DNA from: Pirellula sp. SH-Sr6A
GTDB taxonomy: Bacteria; Planctomycetota; Planctomycetia; Pirellulales; Pirellulaceae
Direction of reading: 5' to 3'
NCBI RefSeq assembly: GCF_001610875.1
Contig: NZ_CP011272.1
Location: 3,329,988 to 3,393,987, forward strand
Length of the DNA: 64,000 nucleotides
This document shows, in pieces, positions 36,893-49,022 of the stretch. The notes beneath the pieces were generated by a model. That model made no database searches. It was not told the DNA's origin and was given only the letters and a program-made list of their open reading frames with translations. How positions within the stretch are numbered: the first letter of the stretch is position 1; every line of letters begins with the position of its first letter. Both the position numbers and the translations under genes were made by a program.

Positions 36893-38419
36893 ATGGGGTC
36901 ACAAACGAGACGAAACTTCTTGTCGGTATCGGCAGCCACGACTGCCGCCGGTTCGTTGGGTTTCTCAGGATCTTGGCTGCCGAGCGTTCGTGCTTCGGAA
37001 ATGCAAGTGCCGAGCGGGATGGTGCAGTTCCGACCAGAGATCGAGCCTTTGGTCCGATTGCTGGAAGACACTCCGCGAGAGAAGATCGTCGAAACGGTGA
37101 TGACGAGAATAAGGGATGGAGTCAGTTACCAGGAATGGCTGGCCGCGCTGTTCTTGGCCGGGATTCGAAATGTGCAACCTAGACCAGCGGTCGGGTTCAA
37201 ATTCCACTCGGTTTTGGTGGTGCATGCGGCCCATCAAGCCTCCATGGCAGCGGTCGACCAACAGAGATGGCTACCCTTGCTCTGGTCGATCGACTACTTC
37301 AAGAGTGCGCAGGCCACGGACGTTTCCGAAGGGAACTGGACCATGGCTGCGGTCGACGAGGCCCGGGTGCCCGAGGCCCATCAAGCCTACGCGAAGCTCG
37401 ACGAAGCCATGGCACAGTGGGACGTAGAGAAGGCGGATGCCGCCGCAGCGGCCGCATCACGAGTTTTGTCCACGAGCACCTTGCTCGACCTCCTGGCCAA
37501 GCATGCGGCTCGCGATTTCCGAAGCATCGGTCATAAAAGCATCTACGTCGCAGGAGCATTTCGAACTCTCGCCGTGATCGGCTGGGAGCACTCGGAACCG
37601 GTGATTCGTTCGCTGGCATACGCGATATTGAATCACACTGGGGAGGCCAACCCGTCCACCACCGATGCGGAAGTCGATCGCGCCGGTCGCTTCAACTGGG
37701 AGCTTGTTCCCTCCATCACCAAACAGTGGAGTTTCGGAAAGCGAGATCCGCAGGCTAGCGTGCGAGTGTTAGAGGGGCTTCGAACCCTCACCCCCACCGG
37801 GGCATCGCTGATGGTCAAAGAGATGCTAAACGCAGGGGTGCACCCAAGCTCCATTTATGATGGTATCTTCTTGGCTTCCTCGGAATTGGTAACCCGTCAG
37901 CCTGCCATTGTTCCCTTGCATGCCATCACGACTAGCAATGCGATGCACTATCTGTATCAGCATGTCCAAGACGATTCGCTACGATGCTGGTTGCTCCTTC
38001 AAAATGCGTCTTTTTTAGCTCACTTCCGGGAGGCCGCCAATGCGCGAGGCGATCTTCAGGATGGCCGCATCGAGGCGTTTCGCGATGCCCTCGCAGGGCA
38101 GGACACGCCCCCTGGAATCGATTCCGTCTTTCAGACGATTCGAGAGGATCGCAAAGCAGCGGCGGAGAAGACGCTGCAGTTTCTCACGAACGGAGGATCC
38201 GCGACGGAATTGGTCCGCAAGTCGAGGGAGTTCGTATTTCTAAAAGGAACCGATTCCCACGATTACAAATTCAGTTCCGCATGCCTCGAGGATTATCAAT
38301 CCATTGCACCGCAGTGGCGAGATCTGTATCTGGCGGGTTGCACATACCTATTGCATGGCGACCGAGAAAAAACGACCCCCTTGGCGCGGCGCGTCATGGA
38401 ACTCTCGTCCTCGTCATAA
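36893..38419 (+). CDS. Tat-exported protein of unknown function
   Basis: The 508-residue protein starts with a Tat signal (SQTRRNFLSVSAATTAAG, the RR pair at residues 6-7), then an all-helical body. Recognisable segments are VLVVHAAHQASMAAVD and IGHKSIYVAGAFRTLAVIGWEHSEP, with histidines that could bind a cofactor. A distant likeness to questin-oxidase-type proteins exists but is not firm. The ATG at 36893 has a GGAGG ribosome site 8 bases upstream; an earlier GTG would spoil the signal. It follows a sulfatase gene and may share its promoter. The last residues SSSS look disordered. Confidence 0.65.
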   Translation: MGSQTRRNFLSVSAATTAAGSLGFSGSWLPSVRASEMQVPSGMVQFRPEIEPLVRLLEDTPREKIVETVMTRIRDGVSYQEWLAALFLAGIRNVQPRPAVGFKFHSVLVVHAAHQASMAAVDQQRWLPLLWSIDYFKSAQATDVSEGNWTMAAVDEARVPEAHQAYAKLDEAMAQWDVEKADAAAAAASRVLSTSTLLDLLAKHAARDFRSIGHKSIYVAGAFRTLAVIGWEHSEPVIRSLAYAILNHTGEANPSTTDAEVDRAGRFNWELVPSITKQWSFGKRDPQASVRVLEGLRTLTPTGASLMVKEMLNAGVHPSSIYDGIFLASSELVTRQPAIVPLHAITTSNAMHYLYQHVQDDSLRCWLLLQNASFLAHFREAANARGDLQDGRIEAFRDALAGQDTPPGIDSVFQTIREDRKAAAEKTLQFLTNGGSATELVRKSREFVFLKGTDSHDYKFSSACLEDYQSIAPQWRDLYLAGCTYLLHGDREKTTPLARRVMELSSSS

Positions 38420-38592
38420 GGGGAACCGCCTCGAGGTGTTATACCTGTGTTGCGGTTGTACGCAGGTTGACGGAATGAACGGGACGACTTAGTCTGGAGA
38501 GTGCACTCTACCTCTCCTGGAGTTCATGGATCATTCTTAGAATTAGACGCTACCGTTCCGCTATTCTGCGCATCAGACGAGAGCGTCGTCGT

Positions 38593-39105
38593 TTGGTGGT
38601 GTCAGCAAAGCGGAGTCGACGAAAAGGGAAGGCATTCCAGCCTCGATTTTCCCGTGACCAAATGGCCCTTTCCTGGGCAGGCAGCTTTGTAGGTATCGCC
38701 ATGTTGGCATACCTCTCGTATTACAGCCGATACCCTCTGATCGCTGCGCCCATGGGGGCAACGTCGGTGTTGGTTTTTGGCGTTCCCAAGAGCCCTCTCG
38801 CGCAGCCCCGGAACGTGGTAGGTGGCAATATTATCGGTGCCGCCATCGCCGTCCTTGTTGTGGCCTTGTTTGGGACCGATCCCTGGGTCATGGCCATCGC
38901 CGTTTCGACCACGATCGTGACGATGAAGATCACACGGACGGTCCACCCCCCCGCTGGCGCGGTCGCGTTGGTGGGGGTGATGGCCGATGTCTCGTGGGAC
39001 TTCTTGATCGCGCCGGTAGCAATCGGATCGATCTTGATCGTCCTCTGGACGTTTGTCTTCAACAATCTAACGCCAGAGCGAGCTTACCCGACGCATTGGC
39101 TCTAA
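38593..39105 (+). CDS. HPP-family membrane protein
   Basis: The protein of up to 170 residues has four membrane segments and the two signatures of the HPP family: MGATSVLVFGVPKSPLAQPRN after the second segment, and the name-giving VHPPAGAVAL. HPP proteins are compact integral-membrane proteins; plant plastid members transport nitrite, while bacterial ones are mostly uncharacterised. No ATG precedes the first segment except at 38662, which would cut into it; TTG at 38593 and GTG at 38596 or 38599 are possible. It converges with pgi, with 25 bases between stops. Confidence 0.8.
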   Translation: MVVSAKRSRRKGKAFQPRFSRDQMALSWAGSFVGIAMLAYLSYYSRYPLIAAPMGATSVLVFGVPKSPLAQPRNVVGGNIIGAAIAVLVVALFGTDPWVMAIAVSTTIVTMKITRTVHPPAGAVALVGVMADVSWDFLIAPVAIGSILIVLWTFVFNNLTPERAYPTHWL

Positions 39106-39130
39106 TGGCCAGTGGCTCGACCGATCCCGG

Positions 39131-40768
39131 TCAGCTTCGTGCATCTCGATATCGCCGGATGAGTGCGTTGGTAGAGCTATCGTGCTGCAGGGGTGCTTCG
39201 GAAGACGCTGTCAGTTCTGGAACAATCCGTTGCGCCAAAGCTTTACCGAGTTCTACCCCCCATTGGTCAAAACAATTGATATTCCAGATGACTCCTTGCG
39301 TGTACACAGCGTGTTCGTACAGCGCGACCAATTTACCCAAGATATCGGGGGTAAGTTTTTGAGCGAGAATGGTATTGGATGGCCGGTTTCCTTCGAACAC
39401 ACGGTGCGGCACCAACTCCTGCGGCGTTCCTTCGGCGATGACTTGCTCCGTCGTCTTGCCAAATGCCAGCGCTTCGGATTGGGCTAACACATTCGCAAAG
39501 AGCTTATCGTGGTGATCACCGATCGGGTGGAGCGATTCCAGGAATGCGATGAAATCACAAGGGATCAATCGAGTTCCTTGGTGGATCAACTGGTAGAAAG
39601 AGTGTTGCCCGTTCGTTCCAGGTTCGCCCCAATAGATTGGCCCCGTCGAATGGCTAACCCGTTGGCCATCGAGCGTCACTTGTTTGCCGTTGCTCTCCAT
39701 CGTTAATTGCTGCAAGTACGCGGGAAAGCGTTTGAGATACTGATCATACGGAAGGATGGCCAACGTATGGGCGCCGAGGAAGTTGCAATTCCATACCGAG
39801 ATCAATCCAAGCATCGCTGGCAAATTGCGATCAAACGGCGTCGTGCGAAAGTGTTCATCCATCGCATGGAATCCACCCAGCATCTCCAAGAACGCTTCGG
39901 GGCCAATTGCGAGCATCGTCGACAGCCCGATGGCGGAGTCCATCGAATAGCGGCCTCCAACCCAGTCCCAAAACCCGAACATGTTGGCGGTATCGATTCC
40001 GAACTGCGAGACCTTTTCCGCGTTGGTGGAAACCGCGACAAAGTGCTTGGCGACCGCCTCGCTATCTCCCCCCAATCCGCTCAAAAGCCACTCGCGAGCG
40101 CTCAAGGCATTGGTCATGGTCTCCTGGGTTGTAAAGGTTTTGGACGACACGATCACCAACGTCTCGGAGGGATCCAGGTCGCGCGTGGCTTCTACGAAAT
40201 CGGTGCCGTCGATATTGGATACAAACCTAAACACCAACGATCGATCGCTGTAATGCTTCAAGGCTTCGTACGCCATGACGGGTCCCAGATCCGAGCCTCC
40301 GATTCCGATGTTGACAATATTGCGAATCCGGTTGCCCGTGTACCCTTTCCATTCCCCCCGGCGCACCCGATTGCAAAACGCAGTCATCTTGTCGAGCACT
40401 GCATGAACCTGCGGAACTACGTCCACGCCATCCACGACAATAGAAGCGGTGCGAGGCGCGCGAAGCGCGATGTGAAGCACCGACCGATTTTCGGTAGTAT
40501 TGATACGGTCTCCGCGAAACATCGCCTCGATCCGCGCTCGCAAATGGCAACTTTCGGCAAGCTGCACAAGGAGCGCGACCGTTTCGCGATACATCCGGTT
40601 CTTCGAGTAATCCAGGGTAAGTCCGATCGCATCGATCACCATCTCTTCGCCCCGGAGAGGCTCTTCCGCAAAGAGCTCTCGAAGGTGGACATGGCAAAGT
40701 TTGTGGTGATGTTCGGTGAGAGCGGTCCAAGCCGGGTTCTGGGGGTGACTGGACGGATGCGAATTCAT
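39131..40768 (-). CDS. pgi: Glucose-6-phosphate isomerase
   Basis: The 545-residue enzyme interconverts glucose-6-phosphate and fructose-6-phosphate in glycolysis. Signatures include [42 protein letters not shown] with the catalytic Glu, and the C-terminal signature QWGVELGK. The size and order match long bacterial and eukaryotic PGI. The ATG at 40768 is preferred over a TTG two codons upstream. No other glycolysis gene is adjacent; the amidohydrolase gene follows upstream in the same direction with 84 bases between. Confidence 0.97.
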   Translation of the reverse strand: MNSHPSSHPQNPAWTALTEHHHKLCHVHLRELFAEEPLRGEEMVIDAIGLTLDYSKNRMYRETVALLVQLAESCHLRARIEAMFRGDRINTTENRSVLHIALRAPRTASIVVDGVDVVPQVHAVLDKMTAFCNRVRRGEWKGYTGNRIRNIVNIGIGGSDLGPVMAYEALKHYSDRSLVFRFVSNIDGTDFVEATRDLDPSETLVIVSSKTFTTQETMTNALSAREWLLSGLGGDSEAVAKHFVAVSTNAEKVSQFGIDTANMFGFWDWVGGRYSMDSAIGLSTMLAIGPEAFLEMLGGFHAMDEHFRTTPFDRNLPAMLGLISVWNCNFLGAHTLAILPYDQYLKRFPAYLQQLTMESNGKQVTLDGQRVSHSTGPIYWGEPGTNGQHSFYQLIHQGTRLIPCDFIAFLESLHPIGDHHDKLFANVLAQSEALAFGKTTEQVIAEGTPQELVPHRVFEGNRPSNTILAQKLTPDILGKLVALYEHAVYTQGVIWNINCFDQWGVELGKALAQRIVPELTASSEAPLQHDSSTNALIRRYRDARS

Positions 40769-40852
40769 AACCAACTTTCTATGGGTTGCGTGGAGAGTAA
40801 CAGTTTTAGTGGGTCCGGGTGTTGGAGCGAACGGTTTGTTTTACACCGTGCT

Positions 40853-42244
40853 TTAATCGACTGGGAACGAATTCACGGTGTTGGGAGTCACCGTGTTGGC
40901 AGTTACCGTGTTCTTGAAGATTTTCCCATCCTTCATGATGACGATGAAGGCCTTGGAAGGATTGGCGATCAATTCGATTTCTTCGAGTGGGTTTCCACGG
41001 ACGAGAATCAGATCGGCCAAGGCGTCGGATTCGATCACGCCGAGTTTGCCCTCGTAGGGGGCACGCTTCCCGGAGAGAGCCAGCAATGCCGCATTCCCCG
41101 AAGTCGCCATTTTCAGGACTTCCACTGGAGTGTACCAGCGAGTCATTTTCGCAAGCTGTGCCCCTTGTAGCTTCGCGCCTTCTGCGCTAAAGAGGTTGTC
41201 GGTCCCCCAAGCGGTTTGGATCTTGTATTTTTTAGCAAGTTTGTACGCGAGGTCGGTTCCTTGGTACATCTCCAATTGCTTCAATCGATTGGGAGAGCCC
41301 TCGGCAAAGGGACTTGGGCGATCATCGAGAAACGGCTGCAAACTCCACCAGACTTTTTTATCTGCCATGAGCTTGCCGGTATCGTCATCGAGCAGTTGGC
41401 CGTGATCGATGCATCGCACGCCAGCCTCAATGGCTTGCCGAACCGCTTTCGGGGTGTAAGCATGAACCGTCACATAGGTCCCCCAATTTTCCGCGGCCTC
41501 GACGGCAGCTCGCAACTCTTCAACCGTGTATTGGGTGACATCGATAGGATCGTAGGGTGAGGAGACGCCTCCCCCTGCCATCAATTTGATTTGGGACGCA
41601 CCGAGCCCGAGCAACTCGCGCGCTCGCTTTCGAACCGTCGCTGCGTCATCCGCAATGGCGGAACCACCCATTCGTTCCGAGACGCTAAGACTGTTTGCAG
41701 GAGCAGGAAACTCATTGGGCATTCGAAAGTCTCCGTGCCCTCCTGATTGAGAGATAAACGCTCCGCTGGGCCAAATCCTCGGGCCAACGACCAAGCCGGA
41801 GTCGATCCCCTTTTTAAGACCAAAAACGGGCCCCCCGAGATCGCGGACCGATGTGAATCCTCGCATCAGCGTATCGCTCGCGGCGCGCGTGGACACGACG
41901 TGGAGGAATCCCGCATCACTCATCAAAGCGGCTTGCTGGGGAACCAGGGAAAAAAGCAAATGGGTGTGGGCATCGATGAGTCCCGGCATCAACGTACAGC
42001 CCGAACCATCGATGAGAACCGTATCCCCGCGGCGGTCCGTGGGTATCGGTGAAGACGAAATCCGCTCGATCCGATTTCCCCGAACGAGAACGAACGAAGG
42101 TGGTGACAACTCGTCGTGAATGCCATCAAAGATTTGAACGTTCTGAAACAACGTGACTTGAGCACGAACCTGCATCGGTGCGGTCGCAACGGCTAGTAAG
42201 AGCGAACCAACCCAAAAGAAGAGGCGTCGCGATACATTGCTCAT
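40853..42244 (-). CDS. Exported metal-dependent amidohydrolase
   Basis: The 463-residue protein has a signal peptide (about 1-28, AQ at the end), then the TIM-barrel amidohydrolase fold with the first metal pair HTH in GLIDAHTHLL, a Lys in QIKLMAGGGV, the second His set (VHAYTP and DHGQLL) and a metal Asp (WGTDN). It resembles imidazolonepropionase-like and prolidase-like members. Reaction is hydrolysis of an amide or cyclic amide; substrate unknown. The last 25 residues with TVTANTVTPNTVNS show a repeated NTVT pattern. The upstream CPSF-type gene is divergent. Confidence 0.85.
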   Translation of the reverse strand: MSNVSRRLFFWVGSLLLAVATAPMQVRAQVTLFQNVQIFDGIHDELSPPSFVLVRGNRIERISSSPIPTDRRGDTVLIDGSGCTLMPGLIDAHTHLLFSLVPQQAALMSDAGFLHVVSTRAASDTLMRGFTSVRDLGGPVFGLKKGIDSGLVVGPRIWPSGAFISQSGGHGDFRMPNEFPAPANSLSVSERMGGSAIADDAATVRKRARELLGLGASQIKLMAGGGVSSPYDPIDVTQYTVEELRAAVEAAENWGTYVTVHAYTPKAVRQAIEAGVRCIDHGQLLDDDTGKLMADKKVWWSLQPFLDDRPSPFAEGSPNRLKQLEMYQGTDLAYKLAKKYKIQTAWGTDNLFSAEGAKLQGAQLAKMTRWYTPVEVLKMATSGNAALLALSGKRAPYEGKLGVIESDALADLILVRGNPLEEIELIANPSKAFIVIMKDGKIFKNTVTANTVTPNTVNSFPVD

Positions 42245-42382
42245 AAACCTTGTCTCCGTGCCATTTTGAATCCCTAAACGATGCCTGGATGGATCGTTGG
42301 AATGATAAAAGGATCAGTATAGCAGGTCGCGGTACGTATTCTGGGGCTGTGTATTCAGGGTGGATCCCCTACGATATCGAGC

Positions 42383-43768
42383 ATGGACCGAAGCTCTTTG
42401 AACCCTCAGCCCTCCGCCACCCTTCAATTTTTGGGCGCCACCGATTCGGTGACCGGCTCCATGCATCTGCTCGATACCGGCTCGTATCGCCTCTTGTTGG
42501 ATTGCGGCAATGAATCGAGCGAAGACGAACGGGGACGCAAGAAACCGTTTCGCTGGCAATTTGAACCTGGATCGATCGACGCTGTTTGCATCACCCATGC
42601 GCACCAAGATCATTGTGGAGGGCTTCCTCTGCTGGTCCGCGATGGTTTTCGCGGTCCGATTCTTTGCTCTCACGCCACGTACGACCTGCTGGAAGTCATC
42701 CTCAGTGACCGAGCCCACTACTTTGAACGGAGCGCGCTGCGACGCACTTCGTTTCGCTCTCGCGGCTGGCAAGAAGACGAATCGACGTCCTTCACCTACA
42801 CGGATGTCGAAAATACGCTGCGTCTTTGCACGCCCCTCCCGCTCGGCGAACCATTCCGGCTATGCCCTACCGTATCGGTGCAATTGATCGATTCCGGCCA
42901 CGTCCTCGGCAGCGTCAGTTTTCAAGTGGAATTTCGTTCAGGAGAACGATGGAAGCGAGTCTTCTTCACCGGAGACCTGGGGCGGTCGGATCTGCCGTTG
43001 GTCGGGAATCTTTCCCCACTTCCCACCGCGGACGCGATCATTTGTGAAAGCACCTATGGGGGCAAACAACATGAGTCCTACCCCTCTACCATCGACAAAC
43101 TTTCGTCGATCATCCGGCAAACGGTCGCTCGAGGAGGAAAAGTCCTCATCCCTGCCTTTAGCTTGGGGCGCATCCATTTGGTGATGCACACCTTGCAAAG
43201 CGCCAAACAAGATGGGCGGATACCGAACTGCCCGATCTACATCGACAGCCCTTTGGCCAAGAGGCTGGATGACGTTTACCACGAACATCTCGGCGACGAA
43301 GCCTTGCGAAGTCTCGCTGGAAACTGGATTAACGATAGCGACGAGGCTTGGTACCGTTCCACCCAGCCCGGCTCGTCCATCATCATCGCATCCGGTGGTA
43401 TGTGCGATAGCGGAAGAATCCTGGACCACCTGCGGTATCATATCGACGACCCCCGCAGCAGCTTGGTCATGGTGAGCTACCAAGCTCCCGCGTCGTTCGG
43501 CGCGAAGCTTCTTTCACCCACCCCTATCGTCCGATTCAAGGGACGGGTTTGGAACAAATGGATCGACATCCATCAAGTCAGTGGATTCTCGGCCCATGCA
43601 GACCAAAACGATCTTCTTCGCGTACTTTCTTCCACCGCGACCGAAACGAAGAATCTGTTTCTTATCCACGGCGAATCCGAACAAAAAGTTGCGCTAAAGC
43701 AACGCTGTCAGGAAATCGGCTTTCGGAATGTCTTCATTCCCGCGCACGGTCAGGCGTTTCCGATTTAA
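42383..43768 (+). CDS. Beta-CASP/RMMBL metallo-beta-lactamase-fold nuclease-like protein
   Basis: The 461-residue protein has the HxHxDH metal motif as HAHQDH, the beta-CASP insert, and the C-terminal RNA-specificity signature SGFSAHAD, followed by HGE (LIHGESEQK). This is the architecture of CPSF73-like and bacterial RNase-like exonucleases that process RNA. The protein is cytoplasmic and lacks a signal peptide. It was not assigned as RNase J, which has a different C-terminal layout. It is convergent with the MgtC-like gene, with the stops overlapping by 4 bases. Confidence 0.88.
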   Translation: MDRSSLNPQPSATLQFLGATDSVTGSMHLLDTGSYRLLLDCGNESSEDERGRKKPFRWQFEPGSIDAVCITHAHQDHCGGLPLLVRDGFRGPILCSHATYDLLEVILSDRAHYFERSALRRTSFRSRGWQEDESTSFTYTDVENTLRLCTPLPLGEPFRLCPTVSVQLIDSGHVLGSVSFQVEFRSGERWKRVFFTGDLGRSDLPLVGNLSPLPTADAIICESTYGGKQHESYPSTIDKLSSIIRQTVARGGKVLIPAFSLGRIHLVMHTLQSAKQDGRIPNCPIYIDSPLAKRLDDVYHEHLGDEALRSLAGNWINDSDEAWYRSTQPGSSIIIASGGMCDSGRILDHLRYHIDDPRSSLVMVSYQAPASFGAKLLSPTPIVRFKGRVWNKWIDIHQVSGFSAHADQNDLLRVLSSTATETKNLFLIHGESEQKVALKQRCQEIGFRNVFIPAHGQAFPI

Positions 43769-44346
43769 TTCGATTGCGATTCGTCGTACGACGAAGAGGA
43801 ATGATTCGACTTGCGCTGCTTCTCTTGCGCCACAAACGGAATATGGGGAATGAGCGAGAGAATGATCATGGCGAACACGGTACTGATAATGGCAGTCAGT
43901 TCCCGACCCAGCCCGGCGGAAACACCGATCGCGGCGGTCAGCCAGATGCCCGCTGCGGTGGTCAGACCTCGCACATCCTCTCCGGAGTTCTTGACAATGG
44001 TCCCTGCTCCGAGAAATCCAACCCCTGCAATAATGCCTTGCAAAACTCGGCTGAGCTCCGCATCTTCCAGTCCATCGAATTGCGGCACCATGACGAACAT
44101 GGCAGACCCCATCGCGACGAGCATATGCGTTCGGATCCCAGCCGATTTTCCATGCTGTTCCCGTTCAAAACCCAGAATCCCGCCAAGAACGGCGGCCACC
44201 GTGAGACGGACCGCCACGCGAACGAACTCCAGGAGATCCAAATCGGAAAACTCCTGGACTAGCAAATCATAAAGCTCGGTTCCCATACTTGGTTCGATTC
44301 CGTTCCTGGGCTTGAGAGGGACATCGTTTCGAAGCGATTGTACCAT
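43765..44346 (-). CDS. MgtC/SapB-family membrane protein
   Basis: The 193-residue protein has about five membrane segments and the MgtC signatures GFEREQHGKSAGIRTH and GVGFLGAGTIVK, with the conserved Gly pairs of the N-terminal MgtC domain. Members support growth in low magnesium or protect the proton-motive force; the larger C-terminal regulatory domain is missing. Two starts are possible: the ATG at 44346 and one at 44286. The stop overlaps that of the convergent nuclease gene by 4 bases (43765-43768). Confidence 0.86.
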   Translation of the reverse strand: MVQSLRNDVPLKPRNGIEPSMGTELYDLLVQEFSDLDLLEFVRVAVRLTVAAVLGGILGFEREQHGKSAGIRTHMLVAMGSAMFVMVPQFDGLEDAELSRVLQGIIAGVGFLGAGTIVKNSGEDVRGLTTAAGIWLTAAIGVSAGLGRELTAIISTVFAMIILSLIPHIPFVAQEKQRKSNHSSSSYDESQSN

Positions 44347-44368
44347 CGCCTAGATCGGGTGGCCGACT

Positions 44369-46654
<2,286 letters not shown>

Positions 46655-46716
46655 CGTTTCGTTTTCCTTGCGAGGCGTGAGGGTCGAAAGTGGAAAGGGA
46701 GGTTTCAAGGCGGGGA

Positions 46717-47976
46717 TTATCCCCGTTTCGCTTGAATGCGAAATTCACCTGGAGTCAAGTTCTCGTGCCGTTTGAATACGACATACATATATTCGGGGTG
46801 CTCGAATCCGCAGAGGGGTGCAATGCGTTCTGCAGAAAGCTCGGTGGTAGCAAGCAGTTCTTTGACTCTCTTAATCTGCACATTGCGAATTTCCTCCTGC
46901 GGCGTGCGTCCGAGATGCTTTCGAATTTTTCGTTCCAGCGAACTTCGGGATATCCCGGTTTGCCGAACAACATCTTGCACCGAGATTCCACGGCTCGCAT
47001 ATTGCCGAATATACTGCAACGCGGACACGATGGCGGGGTCATCGATGGCGACGACATCTGTCGATTGTCGGACGGCGATTCCGAGAGGTGGGATGGTGGT
47101 CTCGACTGGATCGCTCGCGTTTCCGGACATCAGAGCGGAGAGAACTTCTGCGGCTCGAAAACCGACTCCTTCGGCGTTGACAACAACACTCGAGAGAGCG
47201 GGTTCGCACACGCTGCAGAGAAGGTCGTCATTGTCGACGCCCAAAACAGCCACATGCTCGGGAACAGCGATCTGTTCACGGATACAGGCAGAGAGAATGG
47301 TTTGGCCGCAAGCATCGTTGCAGGCGAGGACGCCGCAGGGTCGTTCCAAGGTACGAAGCCACGCAGCCAGATCGTTCTGTTCTTCATCCCAGGTCCGGGT
47401 CGACGTGTCCATCCAGGCGACATGATGCGCCGTCGAATCAAAACCTTGCTCGCGAAGCCGCTCGCGAAACCCGATCAACCGCCGCTCCGACCAAGCTTCA
47501 TTGCGGTAGCCGCAGAACGCGAAGTTCCGAAAACCGCGTTCGAGCAAGTGCTCCGCGGCGAGCCGCCCCACTTGCAAGTCGTCCGTTCGAACCAACGGCA
47601 GACCGGAGTTCGCGTATCGATCGGTTAATTCAACGGTCGGTACCTTGGTGCGCCGCACAATCTCAAGCAAACGAGGTGTGGTCACGCGAGAAACAATCCC
47701 GTCACCTTGCCAATTCTCTAACCAAGCTGGAGGTTCGGCGGTTAAATCGCGCTGCTCCAAAAAGACCGACCATTCGTCGTGCATCCGCATGAAACGCACA
47801 ATCCCCGCCAGCAACCCGCGTCCATACGCGCTCGACGTCTCGATCAGCAAAACGACCTGTCGTCTGGATGGGGAGCTGCATTGGTGCACAGGGAATCGAC
47901 CGGTTGGAACAGCGAGATGACAAGGAAACAACAAGTTTTCCACGCTAGCGTAGGCCGCTCTAAGGCCGGTTGCCAT
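46717..47976 (-). CDS. XylR-like transcriptional regulator (periplasmic-binding fold + AraC helix-turn-helix)
   Basis: The 419-residue regulator has an N-terminal sugar-sensing domain with the fold of LacI/XylR proteins (VVLLIETSSAYGRGLLAGI, then GVLACNDACG, and LGVDNDDLLC), and a C-terminal AraC-type DNA-binding domain (GISRSSLERKIRKHLGRTPQEEI, with helix CGFEHPEYMYVVFKRH). Related E. coli XylR activates xylose genes; here the regulated gene should be the downstream glycoside hydrolase. The first 40 residues lie upstream of the fold and could be non-coding. The ATG at 47976 is the only upstream start without interruption. Confidence 0.9.
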   Translation of the reverse strand: MATGLRAAYASVENLLFPCHLAVPTGRFPVHQCSSPSRRQVVLLIETSSAYGRGLLAGIVRFMRMHDEWSVFLEQRDLTAEPPAWLENWQGDGIVSRVTTPRLLEIVRRTKVPTVELTDRYANSGLPLVRTDDLQVGRLAAEHLLERGFRNFAFCGYRNEAWSERRLIGFRERLREQGFDSTAHHVAWMDTSTRTWDEEQNDLAAWLRTLERPCGVLACNDACGQTILSACIREQIAVPEHVAVLGVDNDDLLCSVCEPALSSVVVNAEGVGFRAAEVLSALMSGNASDPVETTIPPLGIAVRQSTDVVAIDDPAIVSALQYIRQYASRGISVQDVVRQTGISRSSLERKIRKHLGRTPQEEIRNVQIKRVKELLATTELSAERIAPLCGFEHPEYMYVVFKRHENLTPGEFRIQAKRG

Positions 47977-48387
47977 GAGATGAAGCGTACAGTTCCTAAA
48001 CTATTTTGCCAAACTCTACGCGAAGTCGGCCTTGGAATTATCAAAGGCCTTTTAAATGCCATTAAAACCAAACCAAGGACAATGAAGTGGGCAGAAGGGT
48101 GGAGAGTCGTAAAAAGAGGATTTGTGCTTCGGCCGGTGCTTCAGGTGGGTTGAATGAGTCATTTTGTCAGGGCATTGGGCATTTAAAATGGAGGCGTTCT
48201 GAGACTTTTCGCAATCGGCAAACCCGATGCCTTGTTTTCGAGGAAAATAGAGTTGTTGCCGCTGGTCCTCGCGACGTGGACATGCGTACTATTGGGGCGA
48301 CTCAGGGGAGAGGGAGCTCCTGGTTGAACAGAGTATGCTCGTCGATCTTGGCGGCGGAAATTCTTTCCTACTTGTTTCTTCACTGTG
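47977..48387. other. Gene-free stretch upstream of the regulator, with one inverted repeat
   Basis: No convincing gene is found in these 410 bases; short frames have unlikely composition. One inverted repeat, TTTTAA (48050-48055) and TTAAAA (48062-48067) with a 6-base spacer, lies 74 bases upstream of the regulator start and could be an operator for it. The region must hold the divergent promoters of the regulator and of the small membrane-protein gene. Confidence 0.4.
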
Positions 48388-48672
48388 ATGAACACGACGA
48401 GCTCTGCACCGATCCAAATAGGGTTGTGGGATTTGGTATCCCACCCTGCCTTGCAGGCCATACTGGGTGTTCTGATTTTGATGGCCGTGTCCTTTGTTGC
48501 GTTTCAGTCGTTGGCAAAGTTGCGCGGATCCACCAAAAGCGAGGGCGAACTGGCCGACTTGCTCCAAAAGAATTTCGAAGAAATGCGGAGTGAGGGTGAC
48601 ATCAGCGAAGCAGAATTCCGAAAGATTAGTGCGTCTCTCACGGTGGTTGCGTCCTCACGCAACGATCGATGA
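48388..48672 (+). CDS. Small single-span membrane protein
   Basis: The 94-residue protein has one membrane segment (about residues 23-43, QAILGVLILMAVSFVAFQSL) and a charged C-terminal tail with GELADLLQKNFEEMRSEGDIS, EAEFRKI, which looks like a short helical hairpin of the kind found in SHOCT-like regions. Function is unknown. The ATG at 48388 was chosen; a GTG precedes it by one codon. It lies 350 bases upstream of clpX in the same direction. Confidence 0.6.
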   Translation: MNTTSSAPIQIGLWDLVSHPALQAILGVLILMAVSFVAFQSLAKLRGSTKSEGELADLLQKNFEEMRSEGDISEAEFRKISASLTVVASSRNDR

Positions 48673-48717
48673 GAGATCTAACCCGACGATGTCCGTGGAG
48701 ACCGCTCCAACCTCGGA

Positions 48718-48852
48718 GCCCCTCAGGGGGCGCGAGAAAAACGATTCTCTCGGCAACTTCGCGTGTTAGACTTACAGAGACAGAACAATCGATCAGCCTG
48801 GGAGGCTGAGACCGGTCCGCAAAGCGACGAAAGCTTTGCGGAATGTTCGGTC
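48718..48852 (+). ncRNA. Candidate structured RNA or long 5' leader upstream of clpX
   Basis: Within the 350 gene-free bases before clpX lie three hairpins in order: GCCCC/GGGGC (48718-48731), TCAGCCT/AGGCTGA (48793-48809), and a long one with TCCGCAAAGC (48816-48825) and GCTTTGCGGA (48833-48842) enclosed by GACCG/CGGTC (48810-48814 and 48848-48852). The long hairpin has a 10-bp perfect stem with a 7-base loop. No known riboswitch or RNA family was recognised, and no T tract follows. It may be a small RNA or the leader of the clpX transcript. Confidence 0.35.
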
Positions 48853-49022
48853 CCAATGATGAATTCGGCTCGAATGGTGGACACGGATGCCCTTGTCGTA
48901 TAACCGACGCAAATCCAATTGCGAAGACTTTGCGATGGCTCGAGCTTCAATATATCCAGTGTCCCAATTCATTTCTTGAGCAGCCCGTCAATGCGGCTTG
49001 AGAGAACAGCAAGGAGTCGATA

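Noticed and set aside
39707-41170. A 487-codon + strand frame across pgi and the amidohydrolase
   Set aside because: Both are strongly supported on the minus strand.
48087-48593. A 168-codon frame upstream of and overlapping the small membrane-protein gene
   Set aside because: No ribosome site, unlikely composition, and it conflicts with the better-supported 94-residue gene.
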